DNA of 64,000 bases from Tragulus kanchil (lineage: Eukaryota > Chordata > Mammalia > Artiodactyla > Tragulidae), in contig JAIOJX010000006.1 of assembly GCA_022376925.1 (NCBI GenBank), forward strand, positions 58,551,394 to 58,615,393, written 5' to 3'. The notes under the pieces were generated by a model. That model worked only from the letters and a program-made list of their open reading frames with translations. It did no database searches and had not been told where the DNA came from. Below, in pieces: positions 9,086-21,267 of this stretch (positions are counted from its first letter, which is position 1; each line of letters starts with the position of its first letter). A program made the translations under genes and the position numbers.

Positions 9086-11812
9086 ATAATAATAGTAACC
9101 ACAAACCAAAAATATATCATAGATTCACCTACATAAAAGAGGAAAATATTTGAAAATATCATTAAAGATGGTCATGAAATCACAGGGGACGATATCAAAA
9201 GAAGAAGAAAACACTCAGCAATAATCAAAAATCAATTAACAAAATGGCAGTGAATACATATCTACTAATAATTACCTTAAATGTAAATGGACTAAATATA
9301 CCAACGAAAAGACGCAAAGTGGCTGAATCGATACAAAAATAGGACCTATACAGATGTTGCCTACAAGAGGCTTCAGATATAAAGACACACACAGATTTCA
9401 ATTGAGATGTAAAAATATATTCCATGAAAATGAAGAAAGCTGAAGTACCAATACATATATTAGACAAAACAGATATTAAAATAAAGACTAACAAGATGAT
9501 CAAGGGATCGATCTAAGAAAAAGATGTAACGTTGTAAATATATATATACCCAACATATAATCACCTAAATATATAAAGCAAATATTAACAGATATGAAGT
9601 GAGATATCTACAGCAACACAATAATAATAGGGGACTTTATGCCCTCATTTGCATGAATGGACAAAGCATCTGGATGGAAAATCAGCAAGGAAACCCTGAT
9701 CTTAAATGACACATAAAGCCAATGGACTTAAATGATAACAGAACATTCCATCCAAAGCATCAGCATCAACTTATTTTTCTTATCAAAGTGTACATGGAAC
9801 GTTCTGTAGGAAAGGTCATGCTAAACCATAAAATATTTCTCAATAAATATAAGAAGATTGAAATTATATAGGGCACTTTTTGTGACCAGAATGCTATGAG
9901 AATAGAGATCAACTTTAAGGGGGAAAATGTAAAATATCACAAATATATGAAGGGTAAACAATTTAACAAACAACTAGTGGGCCATGAAGAAATCAAACAG
10001 GAAACCAAAAAGTATCTGGAAAGAAATTAAAACACAATAATCTAAACTCCATGAATGCAACAAACTACTTGTCAGTGAGAAGTTTACTGTGATACCTCAG
10101 AAAATAAAAAAATCTCAAATAAATGACCCAATTGCATGTTTCATTAAAGTAGAAAAAGTAGAATCGGGAAAACCCAGTAGAAAGAAAAAATATAAATAAT
10201 AGAGTAGAGATAAATCATACAGAAACTAAAAAAAGAAAAGAATGAAATCAAGCGTTGGTTATTCCAAAAAATTAAGCAAAATCAATAAACTTTTGGACAG
10301 AATCATCACAAAAAACAGAGAGGTTCAAAATTAATAAAGTTCGAAGTGAAAAAGGAGATCTCACAACTGATACCACAGAAATACAAAGGGTCATAAAAGA
10401 TTATTATGATGAATTATATGCTAATAAAGTTGATGGCCTAGAGTAAATGGACAAATTTCTCGTAATTCCTCATATCTCAAGACTAAATCAGGAAGAAATA
10501 GAAAGATCAATTACTTGTAATAAAATTGAATCATTAATTAAGAAAAAAATCCCCCCAAACAAATGTCAGGAACCAGACGACCTCACAGGTAAATTCTACT
10601 AAACATTTGAAGGAGTATTACTACTCACAGTTCTTAAGTTAGCCAAAAAAAAAAAAAATTGCAGAGAAAGAAATAGTTTTAAACTCTTTCCATGATGTCA
10701 AACCAAAGATATCACACACACAAAAAAGTTATAGGCTAATGTCTCTGATGAACATAGATGAAAAAATTCTCAATACAATATTAGTAAACACAATTAGATG
10801 ATCCATTAAAAAATCATACAAAATGATCAAGTGGAATTGATTCCAGGGGTACAAGGATAGTTCAATATCCCCATATTAATCAATGTGATTACTATGTTAA
10901 CAAACTGAAGAATAAAAAAAATCATATAATCACTTCAACAGATGTAGGAAAATCTTTCAACAAAATCCAACAAACAATTACAATAAAAAATAACCAACAA
11001 AATGGATATAGAGGAAATACATCTCAATATAACGAAGTCCAAATGAAAAATCTACAGTCAGTATAATGTTCATTAGTAAAAGCCAAAAGAATTTCTTCTA
11101 ATATCAGGGATAAGACAAGGATGCCCACTCAAATAAATATTGTTTGATACAGCTAAATGCAAAATAATCAAACTCAACTGCTTTCCTACATCACATACAA
11201 AGATGAACTCAAAATAGACTAAACACTTAAATGCAAGACCTGAAACTAAGTCTCCTGATATTAAATAGACAGTACGCTCTTTAAACTTGGTCTTAGCAAT
11301 GATTTCATGGATACGCATCCTCAAGTAAGGTAAACAAACCAAAACAAACAAATGAGATTACATTTGTAATCTTGCTTGCACAGTGAAGGAAAGTATCAAC
11401 AAAATGAAAAGGCTGCCTGCTAATGCTAGATATTTAGAAATGAAATATGCCATAGGGACTCATATTAGATATTTTTCCAAAGAAGACAGAGATGGTCGAC
11501 AGGAACATGAAAATATAGTCAACATAACTAATAATCAGGGAAATGTAAACTTAATCCATGATGAAATATCACCTCACACTTGTCAGAATGGCAAAAAAAA
11601 CAACAAATAGCAAGTGTTGGCAATAATATGGAGAAAAGGGAACCATTGTGCACTACTGATGGGAATGTAAATTGGTGTGGTCACTATGGAAAACATGATG
11701 AAAATTTCTTAAAAAATTAAAAATAGAAATACTGTATGATATAGTAACTTCACTCTTGGGTATTTATCTGAACACTAATTCAAAAGGATATATTTATTCC
11801 TATGTTCAATTT

Positions 11813-12021
11813 GGGCTTCCCTGGTAGGTCGGTGGTAAAAAAAATCTCCCTGCAATGTAGGATACCTGGATTTCATCCCTGGGTTGGGACAATTACCAGG
11901 AGGGGCAGGACCACTCACTCTGGTACTCTTGTTGGAGAATTCCATGGACAGAGCAAGCTGGCAGGCTGCAGTCCATAGAGTTTCAGAGTTGGACACGACT
12001 GAAGTGACTAAGTAGCAGCGG
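11813..12021 (+). mobile_element. Bov-tA SINE inserted in L1
   Basis: Complete head-to-tail Bov-tA (gggcttccctggtaggtcgg ... gagttggacacgactgaagt). TSDs tatgttcaattt (11801-11812) and catgttcatttt (12022-12033) flank it and join the L1 sequence on either side, proving insertion into L1. Confidence 0.9.
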
Positions 12022-12111
12022 CATGTTCATTTTAGCTTTATTTATAACAGAAAAGATACAAAAGGAACCCAAGTTCCAATCAATGGATGAATGGAAAGAT
12101 GTTGTTTGTGT

Positions 12112-12112
<1 letters not shown>

Positions 12113-12160
<48 letters not shown>
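12113..12160. repeat. (CA)n(TA)n microsatellite
   Basis: About 17 CA units followed by seven TA units inside the L1 3' UTR. Confidence 0.92.
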
Positions 12161-12841
12161 ATGATTTATCACTCAGCTATGAAAGAAGTGAATGAAATCA
12201 TGTCCCCTGTGACAACCTGGAGGGACGTAGAGAATATTATGGTAAGTGAAATAAGTTCAGATAATTATGTATCAATAGTATACGATTCAACTTATGTGAA
12301 ATGTAAATGAAAAAGTAAATAAGTAAACATAAAAAAAAACAAAACAGAAATGGAGTCACAGATTTAAAGAACAAACAAGTGCTTGCCTGAAGAGGGGTTT
12401 AGAGAGAAAATAGAAATGTCAGGGAGATTAAGAAGTGAAAACTTATAGCTGCAAATAAATGACTCATGAGTATAGCATTTAGTGTTTGGAATATAGGAAA
12501 TAATTATGCAATATATTTTTATAGGGACAAATAGTAACTGGAGTTATTGTGACCATTTTGAAAATAATAGAAATATTGAATCACTATGTGATGCACTAGA
12601 AATTAACATAGCGTTGTAGATCAGTTACACTTTTAAAAAAATGAGTAAAGAAACAAATATAATTATAGAAAAACAGATCAGATTTATGTGTACTAAAGGT
12701 GATGGCAGGAGAATAGGTAATTGAACAAACCAGTCAAAGGATGCACACTTCCAACAAGAAGATAAGTGAATGTTAGAAATGTAATGCATAGCATGATAAA
12801 TACAGTGAACACTCTTGTATGGTATACATGAAAGTTAAGAG

Positions 12842-13944
12842 TGTCACAGGCACTGTGCTGCTGCTTACTCTGATTATTATTCTTGTTAGTTCTCACTAAG
12901 AGATACTATCTTAAATAGATCAGAGATGGTTTACAGTCACAGCGTAGTCCCCTCAGAGTCGAGAGTCTCGGATTTGGACAATAAAGTGTTGTGGTCTTGA
13001 GTATTGTCAAACCAAGAGTAGTTTTATCAATCATAAAACATATAATAATCAGAATCAAGATTCCATTAATCAGAATTCAAATAAAGGTAAGCACAAATAA
13101 TCAGAGCTCAATCAAATAAGCAGAAGTTCTTACCCCCAGAGCTGGAGAGTCTCAATCTCACGTTGGGAGTAGCCAATCTCCGTGATCTCCGTGAGTGAGC
13201 CTCCCACACAATCTTACCTTACCCTTTTATATTTTCTCAACTAGAAATCTCAAGTTAACTACTAATCACGAAAGTGGCTATTACAAGAGCTTTTTGCTCC
13301 TCTAGAGATGCAAAAGTGGTTACCACTGGAGCTTTTTGCTCCTCTGCTAGCACCTAGATAAACAAATTTGTCCTCTGGTGGGGGGGAAACGTGTTTGTAC
13401 AGAAAACATTCTTACAACTCTTAAATTACAAAGGAAACTACGAGTTGTAAAAAATGTATTACACTGTAACTTAAAAGCAGAAGTACAAGAGCTTTTGTGC
13501 TCTGCACTAGCACCTAGGTAAACATCTCTATCAATGTTTGTCAAAGGTGATAGTCTAAACCTACAAACTGCTAGTTTTATGAGTGGGGCTATTTCAGGCC
13601 CAGGTTTCCTATCAGTAACAATACTAGTTACTTAGAGGTCTAGGAGAGGCGGGGCTGCAGGCAGTGCTTATCGCTCGTGTGTAAAAATATTTGCCTGGGT
13701 ATCCTTTCTTGATCTTTCCTGTGAGAAGTGAACATGGAACCATCCCCTTGTACTAATGACCACCCTTGTGGGAGCATTTGACATACCCACCAAGTTAGAG
13801 TAGAGGGGTCTTCTTTCCTGCATACTGGCATTCCCTGCACATAACCTAATTTCTCTTCCTCATCACTTTCTCCATCAGAACTGCTCTCCTCATAATTAGG
13901 GTCCCCATGTCTGTCAGTGAAATTGCTTTTCCTTGCCCATGACA
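12842..13944 (-). mobile_element. Solo LTR of the long TGTC/GACA family, copy 1
   Basis: Element of 1103 bp. In the sense (minus) direction it starts TGTCATGGGCAAGG and ends CCTGTGACA. On the plus strand the flanks are AGAG at 12838-12841 and 13945-13948, a perfect 4-bp TSD, which fits class I (gammaretrovirus-like) ERVs. The TATA region (atataaaagggtaa) and TCTGATT-rich R region match the copy at 59648. The poly(A) signal has decayed to GATAAA. The L1 3' UTR lies on the 12.8-kb side. Confidence 0.85.
13640..13941 (-). pseudogene. Acidic open frame at the 5' edge of the LTR
   Basis: From the very first bases of the LTR a frame without an in-element ATG stays open for about 100 codons: LSWARKSNFTDRHG, then the acidic run SSSDGESDEEEKLGYVQG, then a segment ending ...CLQPRLS. 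The same frame and acidic core are open in the copy at 59648 (62 codons). Such a frame could be the tail of an internal gene running into U3, or chance. No family recognised. A proviral copy with an internal region would decide. Confidence 0.35.
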
Positions 13945-13964
13945 AGAGCACTATTTCTTTTCAT

Positions 13965-14147
13965 TATTCACTTAAAAAGACTTTCTTATCTCTCCTTGAT
14001 GTTCTTTAGAACTCTGCATTCAGATGGGTGTACCTTTCCTTTTCTCCTTCACCTTTAGCATCTCTTCTTTTCTCAGCAATTTGTAAAGCCTCCTTAGACA
14101 ACTATTTTTCTTGTTGCATTTCTTTTTCTTGGATTATTTGCTTGGAT
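13965..14147 (-). mobile_element. BovB LINE fragment, inverted
   Basis: Complement of an internal BovB segment: 'gaactctgcattcagatggg', 'tttccttttctccttcacct' and 'cctccttagacaac...ttgcatttctttttcttgg'. It abuts plus-strand BovB at about 14150, so it is either a 5' inversion of the same insertion or a separate insertion. Confidence 0.72.
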
Positions 14148-16271
14148 TTTGTGTGTGCACCCCAACCCGAGGAAAGGAACCCCACAAGACACTGAGCCAG
14201 ACTCACCTGTGATTCTTTCAAGGTCTCCTGTGGCGGCATGGGTCAGCAGTGACCTGCCACAGAAACAGAGGCACTATCAGCAGCACTCCCAGGTGGTATG
14301 GCATGGAGTATAACTCCTCTTGAAGGTAGTCACCATTATTCCCATCATAGAACCACTGTGTTGGTGATGCACAAACTGGAGAACAGTCATACCAAAGCAG
14401 TGATAGCACTGTTGTGAATCTTCTAGATCCCACAATAGACTTTCCGACTTGGGGATCTGGAGAAGGCACTGAGACTCTCCAGGATATCTGACTTTGAAAG
14501 TCAGTAGGATTTGATTACAGAATTTCCTCAGGAAATTGGAAATTCTGGTGAAACAGACAGTTTTGGAAGGCACAAACAAAACCTTATGTGTAAGAGACCC
14601 AGAAGAATGGAGCAGTGACCACATAAGAGACTGAGCAGATTTCCCTGTGTCTATTTGAGAGTCTCTAATGGAAGGGTCGGCTGACTGGCACACTGTAGGG
14701 CCAGGGGCACTGACAGCAGCATTTCTGGGAGGCACAGAATGTCAGCATAAATCTTCTTGGTGGATATTGGCATTAGGCCTAACACAGAGATGATAGCCCT
14801 TCCATAAAGAATAGAAGACTCTGTGACTGGACCACCTCAGGTCAATACAGGGAGGGAGTAACAGCCCCATACATCAGCAGAAATTTGGATTAAAGAATTA
14901 CTCAGCATGTCCCTGCCCTCAGAACAAGACTGTTTTCCTTACAGCCAGCCCCTCCCATTAGGAAGTTTGTACAAGCCTCTTATCCTCATTCATAAGAAGG
15001 CACACAGAATGGAAATCACAGTCATAGAAAAGTAACCAATATATTCACATGGATGACAGACTTGTATAACTCAATGCAGCTATGAGTCATCTAGGGCCAC
15101 CTAAGATAGATCAGTTATGGTGTCAAGTTCTAACAAAACATGTTCCATTGGAGAATAGAAAAGAGCAATATATTCACTGGGCCTTGTTTAAAAAATCCTT
15201 AGACAACTATTTTTCTTGTTGCATTTCTTTTTCTTGGATTATTTGCTTGGATTTTGTGTGTGCACCCCAACCCGAGGAAAGGAACCCCACAAGACACTGA
15301 GCCAGACTCACCTGTGATTCTTTCAAGGTCTCCTGTGGCGGCATGGGTCAGCAGTGACCTGCCACAGAAACAGAGGCACTATCAGCAGCACTCCCAGGTG
15401 GTATGGCATGGAGTATAACTCCTCTTGAAGGTAGTCACCATTATTCCCATCATAGAACCACTGTGTTGGTGATGCACAAACTGGAGAACAGTCATACCAA
15501 AGCAGTGATAGCACTGTTGTGAATCTTCTAGATCCCACAATAGACTTTCCGACTTGGGGATCTGGAGAAGGCACTGAGACTCTCCAGGATATCTGACTTT
15601 GAAAGTCAGTAGGATTTGATTACAGAATTTCCTCAGGAAATTGGAAATTCTGGTGAAACAGACAGTTTTGGAAGGCACAAACAAAACCTTATGTGTAAGA
15701 GACCCAGAAGAATGGAGCAGTGACCACATAAGAGACTGAGCAGATTTCCCTGTGTCTATTTGAGAGTCTCTAATGGAAGGGTGGGCTGACTGGCACACTG
15801 TAGGGCCAGGGGCACTGACAGCAGCATTTCTGGGAGGCACAGAATGTCAGCATAAATCTTCTTGGTGGATATTGGCATTAGGCCTAACACAGAGATGATA
15901 GCCCTTCCATAAAGAATAGAAGACTCTGTGACTGGACCACCTCAGGTCAATACAGGGAGGGAGTAACAGCCCCATACATCAGCAGAAATTTGGATTAAAG
16001 AATTACTCAGCATGTCCCTGCCCTCAGAACAAGACTGTTTTCCTTACAGCCAGCCCCTCCCATTAGGAAGTTTGTACAAGCCTCTTATCCTCATTCATAA
16101 GAAGGCACACAGAATGGAAATCACAGTCATAGAAAAGTAACCAATATATTCACATGGATGACAGACTTGTATAACTCAATGCAGCTATGAGTCATCTAGG
16201 GCCACCTAAGATAGATCAGTTATGGTATCAAGTTCTAACAAAACATGTTCCATTGGAGAATGGAATGGCAA
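14091..16271. repeat. Direct tandem duplication 3 (unit about 1.07 kb)
   Basis: Positions 14091-15165 recur at 15196-16271 with offset 1105. The only clear differences are single bases, such as C/G at 14678/15783. The spacer 15166-15195 ('agaaaagagcaatatattcactgggcc...') is a compressed version of the sequence that follows copy 2 (16272-16375). Confidence 0.9.
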
Positions 16272-16321
16272 ACCACTTCAGCTTTCTTGTCTTGAGAAAT
16301 CCATAAACAGTACAAAAAGGC
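14150..16321 (+). mobile_element. BovB LINE 5' region (with duplication)
   Basis: Matches the BovB 5' portion: 'agcagcactcccaggtggta', 'tggaccacctcaggtcaata', 'catacatcagcagaaatttgg', 'tctagggccacctaag', 'ccattggagaatggaatggc'. Sequence continues after the LTR at 18298, so the LTR interrupts it. Antisense open frames of 83 and 152 codons here are incidental. Length is inflated by duplication 3. Confidence 0.8.
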
Positions 16322-18076
16322 TGTCTTGGGCACACTTTGGAGAATTCCTAGGAATATACTGGGCCTTAGGGTATAAGAAATTAGTGATGAAGGGAGTGAC
16401 TCAGACGATCCTCAAACCCTAGATAAGCTCTTGAGACCCAGAAGACCTTTGGAAAGTGATGTTAGCTCAGATGGGGTCGAAGAGTGGGTGAATATGATGA
16501 TACCTAAAGTGGCATATATACTAACCCTAAAGTGAATAAGTTTATCTCTAAGAGAAATTACAACCAGGTGAGCCAAAGCTCGTCCTCCAGCAATGAGGAA
16601 TTTGTAACTCACCACCAGCCGCCTTGGCAGAGTTCTACCCACAAGCAAAGCTTGAAAGCTGCTAGTAAATAAGAAAAGCCCTAATGGCAACATTCCAACC
16701 TTATCTACTTACTTTCCTAAGAACAAGTTAGCTTAATGCTTGACCTGAGTAACCTGCTCTGGTCTAGCTCATGATTGTAAGCTCGCATGGAAGCCAGGAG
16801 CAGTGTTTTTCCTTTGATCTCTTAGGATTGTAACTAGAAGTAGAAGTAAAAGTATATGCAGCTGTGTCTGAGATTTTTCCTATAAGTGGGGGGAGAGTAG
16901 ATTGTATGAGAGCTCACTCACAGAACCTAGCTGCGTCTGAGGTGAGGTTGAAGCTCTCCAGCTCTGGGGTAAGATCTTTCTCTTCACATTTGATTGAGCT
17001 CTGATACCCAAAATGACCCATGTAAAAGGAGGAGTAACAGCCCCATACATCAGCAGAAATTTGGATTAAAGAATTACTCAGCATGTCCCTGCCCTCAGAA
17101 CAAGACTGTTTTCCTTACAGCCAGCCCCTCCCATTAGGAAGTTTGTACAAGCCTCTTATCCTCATTCATAAGAAGGCACACAGAATGGAAATCACAGTCA
17201 TAGAAAAGTAACCAATATATTCACATGGATGACAGACTTGTATAACTCAATGCAGCTATGAGTCATCTAGGGCCACCTAAGATAGATCAGTTATGGTATC
17301 AAGTTCTAACAAAACATGTTCCATTGGAGAATGGAATGGCAAACCACTTCAGCTTTCTTGTCTTGAGAAATCCATAAACAGTACAAAAAGGCTGTCTTGG
17401 GCACACTTTGGAGAATTCCTAGGAATATACTGGGCCTTAGGGTATAAGAAATTAGTGATGAAGGGAGTGACTCAGACGATCCTCAAACCCTAGATAAGCT
17501 CTTGAGACCCAGAAGACCTTTGGAAAGTGATGTTAGCTCAGATGGGGTCGAAGAGTGGGTGAATATGATGATACCTAAAGTGGCATATATACTAACCCTA
17601 AAGTGAATAAGTTTATCTCTAAGAGAAATTACAACCAGGTGAGCCAAAGCTCGTCCTCCAGCAATGAGGAATTTGTAACTCACCACCAGCCGCCTTGGCA
17701 GAGTTCTACCCACAAGCAAAGCTTGAAAGCTGCTAGTAAATAAGAAAAGCCCTAATGGCAACATTCCAACCTTATCTACTTACTTTCCTAAGAACAAGTT
17801 AGCTTAATGCTTGACCTGAGTAACCTGCTCTGGTCTAGCTCATGATTGTAAGCTCGCATGGAAGCCAGGAGCAGTGTTTTTCCTTTGATCTCTTAGGATT
17901 GTAACTAGAAGTAGAAGTAAAAGTATATGCAGCTGTGTCTGAGATTTTTCCTATAAGTGGGGGGAGAGTAGATTGTATGAGAGCTCACTCACAGAACCTA
18001 GCTGCGTCTGAGGTGAGGTTGAAGCTCTCCAGCTCTGGGGTAAGATCTTTCTCTTCACATTTGATTGAGCTCTGAT
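15960..18076. repeat. Direct tandem duplication 4 (unit about 1.05 kb)
   Basis: Positions 15960-17005 recur at 17031-18076 with offset 1071. The unit starts in BovB and ends in the LTR. The 25-bp spacer 17006-17030 (acccaaaatgacccatgtaa...) matches neither flank well. Overlaps duplications 3 and 5, forming a chain of three. Confidence 0.9.
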
Positions 18077-18297
18077 TATTTCTGATTATTTGTGCTTGCC
18101 TTTAATGATTAATAAACCCACTCTTGGTGTGACAATACTTGAGAACACGACGCTTTATTGTCAAGGTCTGAGGCTCACACCCTGAGGGGGCCATGCCGTG
18201 TTCACGAAAAGGTCTCTGAGCTATTCAATATAGTTTCTCTTAGTGAAAGCTAATAAGAATAGTAATCAGAGTAAGCTCTGACACGGTGCCCACGATA
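16322..18297 (+). mobile_element. Solo LTR of the long TGTC family, copy 2, inserted in BovB
   Basis: Starts TGTCTTGGGCAC and ends by homology at ...TGCCCACGATA. Flanked by AGGC at 16318-16321 and 18298-18301, a 4-bp TSD, with BovB sequence on both sides. The R/U5 part (agctctccagctctgggg, AATAAA at 18111-18116, acactc...gaggggg-like block) aligns with the LTRs at 12842 and 59648. Apparent length 1976 bp includes duplication 4; the collapsed length is about 905 bp. Confidence 0.8.
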
Positions 18298-18915
18298 AGG
18301 CAGAACAATGAAGGGGTCGAATCAAAGCATAAATGACACCCAGTTGTGGATGTGTTTGGCGGTGAAAGCAAAGTCTGATTTTGTAAGAAACAATATTACA
18401 TAGAAACCTGAAACATTAGGTCCATGAATCAAAGTAAATTGGAAGTGATCAAAAAGGAGATAACAAGTGGGAACAGCGACATTTTAGGAATCAGTGAACT
18501 AGGATGGGATTCAGTGAACTTAATTCAGATGACAATTATATTTATTATTGTGGGCAAGAATCCCTTAGAAGAAACATAGTAGCCCTCAAAGTCAACAAGA
18601 GTCTGAAATGCAGTACTTGGGTGAAATCTAAAAAATGAAAGAATGATCTTGGTTTGTTTACAAGGCAAACCTTTCACTATCACAGTGATCCAAGTCTATG
18701 CCCCAACCACAAATGCCAGACAAGATGAAGTTGAATGATTCTATGAAGATCTACAAGACCTCCTAGAACTAACAACAAAACATGATACCCTTTTCATATT
18801 AAGGGGGCTGGAATGCAAAAGGAGGAAGTCAAGTGGTACCCAGAATAACAGGAAAGTTTGTCTTTGGAGCACAGGGCAAAGACTAACTGAGTTTTGCCAA
18901 TAAAATGTACTAGAA
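18298..18915 (+). mobile_element. BovB LINE, endonuclease-encoding part (copy A)
   Basis: Continuation of the BovB interrupted at 16321. Degenerate translation shows the RTE endonuclease: KLEVIKKEI, ILGISELGWD and VIQVYAPTTNARQDE, with several stops. The first bases AGGC are the right LTR TSD. Confidence 0.85.
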
Positions 18916-19422
18916 AGAACAAGTTAGCTTAATGCTTGACCTGAGTAACCTGCTCTGGTCTAGCTCATGATTGTAAGCTCGCATGGAAGCCAGGAGCAGT
19001 GTTTTTCCTTTGATCTCTTAGGATTGTAACTAGAAGTAGAAGTAAAAGTATATGCAGCTGTGTCTGAGATTTTTCCTATAAGTGGGGGGAGAGTAGATTG
19101 TATGAGAGCTCACTCACAGAACCTAGCTGCGTCTGAGGTGAGGTTGAAGCTCTCCAGCTCTGGGGTAAGATCTTTCTCTTCACATTTGATTGAGCTCTGA
19201 TTATTTCTGATTATTTGTGCTTGCCTTTAATGATTAATAAACCCACTCTTGGTGTGACAATACTTGAGAACACGACGCTTTATTGTCAAGGTCTGAGGCT
19301 CACACCCTGAGGGGGCCATGCCGTGTTCACGAAAAGGTCTCTGAGCTATTCAATATAGTTTCTCTTAGTGAAAGCTAATAAGAATAGTAATCAGAGTAAG
19401 CTCTGACACGGTGCCCACGATA
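18916..19422 (+). mobile_element. Second copy of LTR 3' part
   Basis: Offset 1125 copy of 17791-18297. Product of duplication 5, not a separate insertion: it starts in mid-LTR with no TSD at its left end. Confidence 0.88.
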
Positions 19423-20390
19423 AGGCAGAACAATGAAGGGGTCGAACCAAAGCATAAATGACACCCAGTTGTGGATGTGTTTGGCGGTGAAAGCAAAGTC
19501 TGATTTTGTAAGAAACAATATTACATAGAAACCTGAAACATTAGGTCCATGAATCAAAGTAAATTGGAAGTGATCAAAAAGGAGATAACAAGTGGGAACA
19601 GCGACATTTTAGGAATCAGTGAACTAGGATGGGATTCAGTGAACTTAATTCAGATGACAATTATATTTATTATTGTGGGCAAGAATCCCTTAGAAGAAAC
19701 ATAGTAGCCCTCAAAGTCAACAAGAGTCTGAAATGCAGTACTTGGGTGAAATCTAAAAAATGAAAGAATGATCTTGGTTTGTTTACAAGGCAAACCTTTC
19801 ACTATCACAGTGATCCAAGTCTATGCCCCAACCACAAATGCCAGACAAGATGAAGTTGAATGATTCTATGAAGATCTACAAGACCTCCTAGAACTAACAA
19901 CAAAACATGATACCCTTTTCATATTAAGGGGGCTGGAATGCAAAAGGAGGAAGTCAAGTGGTACCCAGAATAACAGGAAAGTTTGTCTTTGGAGCACAGG
20001 GCAAAGACTAACTGAGTTTTGCCAATAAAATGTACTAGTCATAGCTAACAGCCTTTTCTACCAAGACAAGATACCACTTAACACATGGACATCGCCAGAT
20101 GGTCAGTACAGAAATTGGATAGATTATATTCGTTGCAGCCAAAGGTGGGAAAATCTATACAGTCAGTGAAAACAAGACAGAGCTGACTGTGGTTCACATC
20201 TTGAGCTTCTTATTGCAAAATTCAAATTTGAAGAAAGTGGGGAAAATCACTAAGCCATTCAGGTATGGCCAAATTCCTTGTGATTATACAGTGAAAGTGA
20301 CAAAGAGATTCAAGGGATTTTATTTGATAGAGTGCCTGAAGAATTATGGAGAGTGGTTGGTGATATTGTACAGGAGACAATGACCAAAAC
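19423..20390 (+). mobile_element. BovB LINE, endonuclease and following region (copy B)
   Basis: Repeats 18298-18915 and then runs on through 'aacagccttttctaccaaga', 'cagaaattggatagattata' and 'ccattcaggtatggccaaat' to 'caatgaccaaaac', after which BovB homology is lost. The reverse-transcriptase region is absent, so the LINE is 3'-truncated here or interrupted. Confidence 0.82.
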
Positions 20391-20585
20391 TATCTCTCTT
20401 ACAGATAAATGTTGAAATAACAAAGGAAATATCATTAGGTATTTTAAAAATATCTGTTCTTTAGTTTTAAAACCTACATCTTCAAATATAATTAATGAAT
20501 ATAAAATTATATTGGGGAAATTGTACTTATTTGATCATCAATTTCGTGATGAAGAGTTGTGGTGTTCTTCAAGAGTTGTGGGTTG

Positions 20586-20935
20586 TCAGGCTTCCTTGGT
20601 GACTCAGTGGTGAAGGGTTGGCCTGTTAATGCAAGAGACACTGGTTCTCTCCCTGATCCAGGAGGATCCCACATGCTGCGGAGAAATTTGAGCCCATGAG
20701 ACACAACTATGGAGCCTGTGCTCTAGAGCCTCAGAGCCACAACTATTGAGCCCATGTACCACAACTATTGAAGCCAGTATGTCCTAGAGCCTAAGTTCCA
20801 CAACAAGAGAAGTCATTGCAACAAGAAGCTTGCTCACTTCAACTTGACAGAAGCCCCCACTCTCTGCAATGAGAGAAAATCCCGTGGCAGTAGTGAAAAT
20901 CCAAAATATCCAAAAATAAACAAAATTTAAAATAT
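20586..20935 (+). mobile_element. Older CHR-type tRNA-Glu SINE
   Basis: Head 'ggcttccttggtgactcagt', B-box-like 'ggttctctccctgatccagg', then 'gatcccacatgctgcgg' and a body with repeated 'ccacaactattgagccc'. More diverged than the young SINE family. Ends in an A-rich tail. Confidence 0.75.
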
Positions 20936-20943
20936 AATATTTA

Positions 20944-21257
20944 GGGCTTCCCTGATGGTCCAGTGGGTAAGGACACTGCCTTACAGTGCAAGGGGCGCTG
21001 GTTCAATCCCTGGCCTGGGATGATCCCACATGCCACGGAGCGGCTGGATGGATGTGTCCAGTTACCAAACTGGAGTTCTGGCGTGCTTGCGCCCAGAGCT
21101 GGTACTCTGTGACAACAGAGGCCACCGCGATGGGAGGCCCACACGGGCCAAAGAATGAAGATGGATGAAAATAGTTAAATGAAAGACCAGTAGAGTGGCC
21201 CTCCTGACCCCTCCCTCCCCAACCCACCCTCCACTAAATAAATAATAAATATTAAAA
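20944..21257 (+). mobile_element. Young CHR-like SINE, copy 4
   Basis: Full-length: head 'gggcttccctgatggtccag', body 'gagctggtactctgtgac', C-rich stretch and A-rich tail. TSD ataatattta at 20934-20943 and 21258-21267. Confidence 0.9.
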
Positions 21258-21267
21258 ATAATATTTA

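Larger units (their letters stand above)
9180..12841 (+). mobile_element. Old L1 LINE, ORF2 and 3' UTR
   Basis: Plus-strand degenerate L1. The endonuclease start is visible at about 9255 (ITLNVNGLNIPTKRRK-like), then reverse-transcriptase and C-terminal segments follow in order to about 11810, then 3' UTR to 12841. Many stops and indels occur. It is interrupted by a Bov-tA at 11813-12021 and a CA microsatellite at 12113. The 3' UTR is cut at 12841 by a minus-strand solo LTR. Confidence 0.82.
17791..20040. repeat. Direct tandem duplication 5 (unit 1125 bp)
   Basis: Positions 17791-18915 recur at 18916-20040 with a constant offset of 1125 and essentially no indel (one C/T difference is visible at 18321/19446). 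The unit spans the LTR 3' part, its right TSD and the next part of BovB. Copies abut directly. Confidence 0.92.

Noticed and set aside
12113..12160. Purine-pyrimidine microsatellites as regulatory Z-DNA elements (also 25993-26106, 54773-54805).
   Set aside because: Common neutral microsatellites, several at Bov-tA tails. No specific evidence of function.
14277..15840. Twin minus-strand open frames of 152 codons (14277-14735 and 15382-15840).
   Set aside because: They lie antisense on BovB 5' sequence, are duplicates of each other through duplication 3, and show no domain. Treated as incidental.
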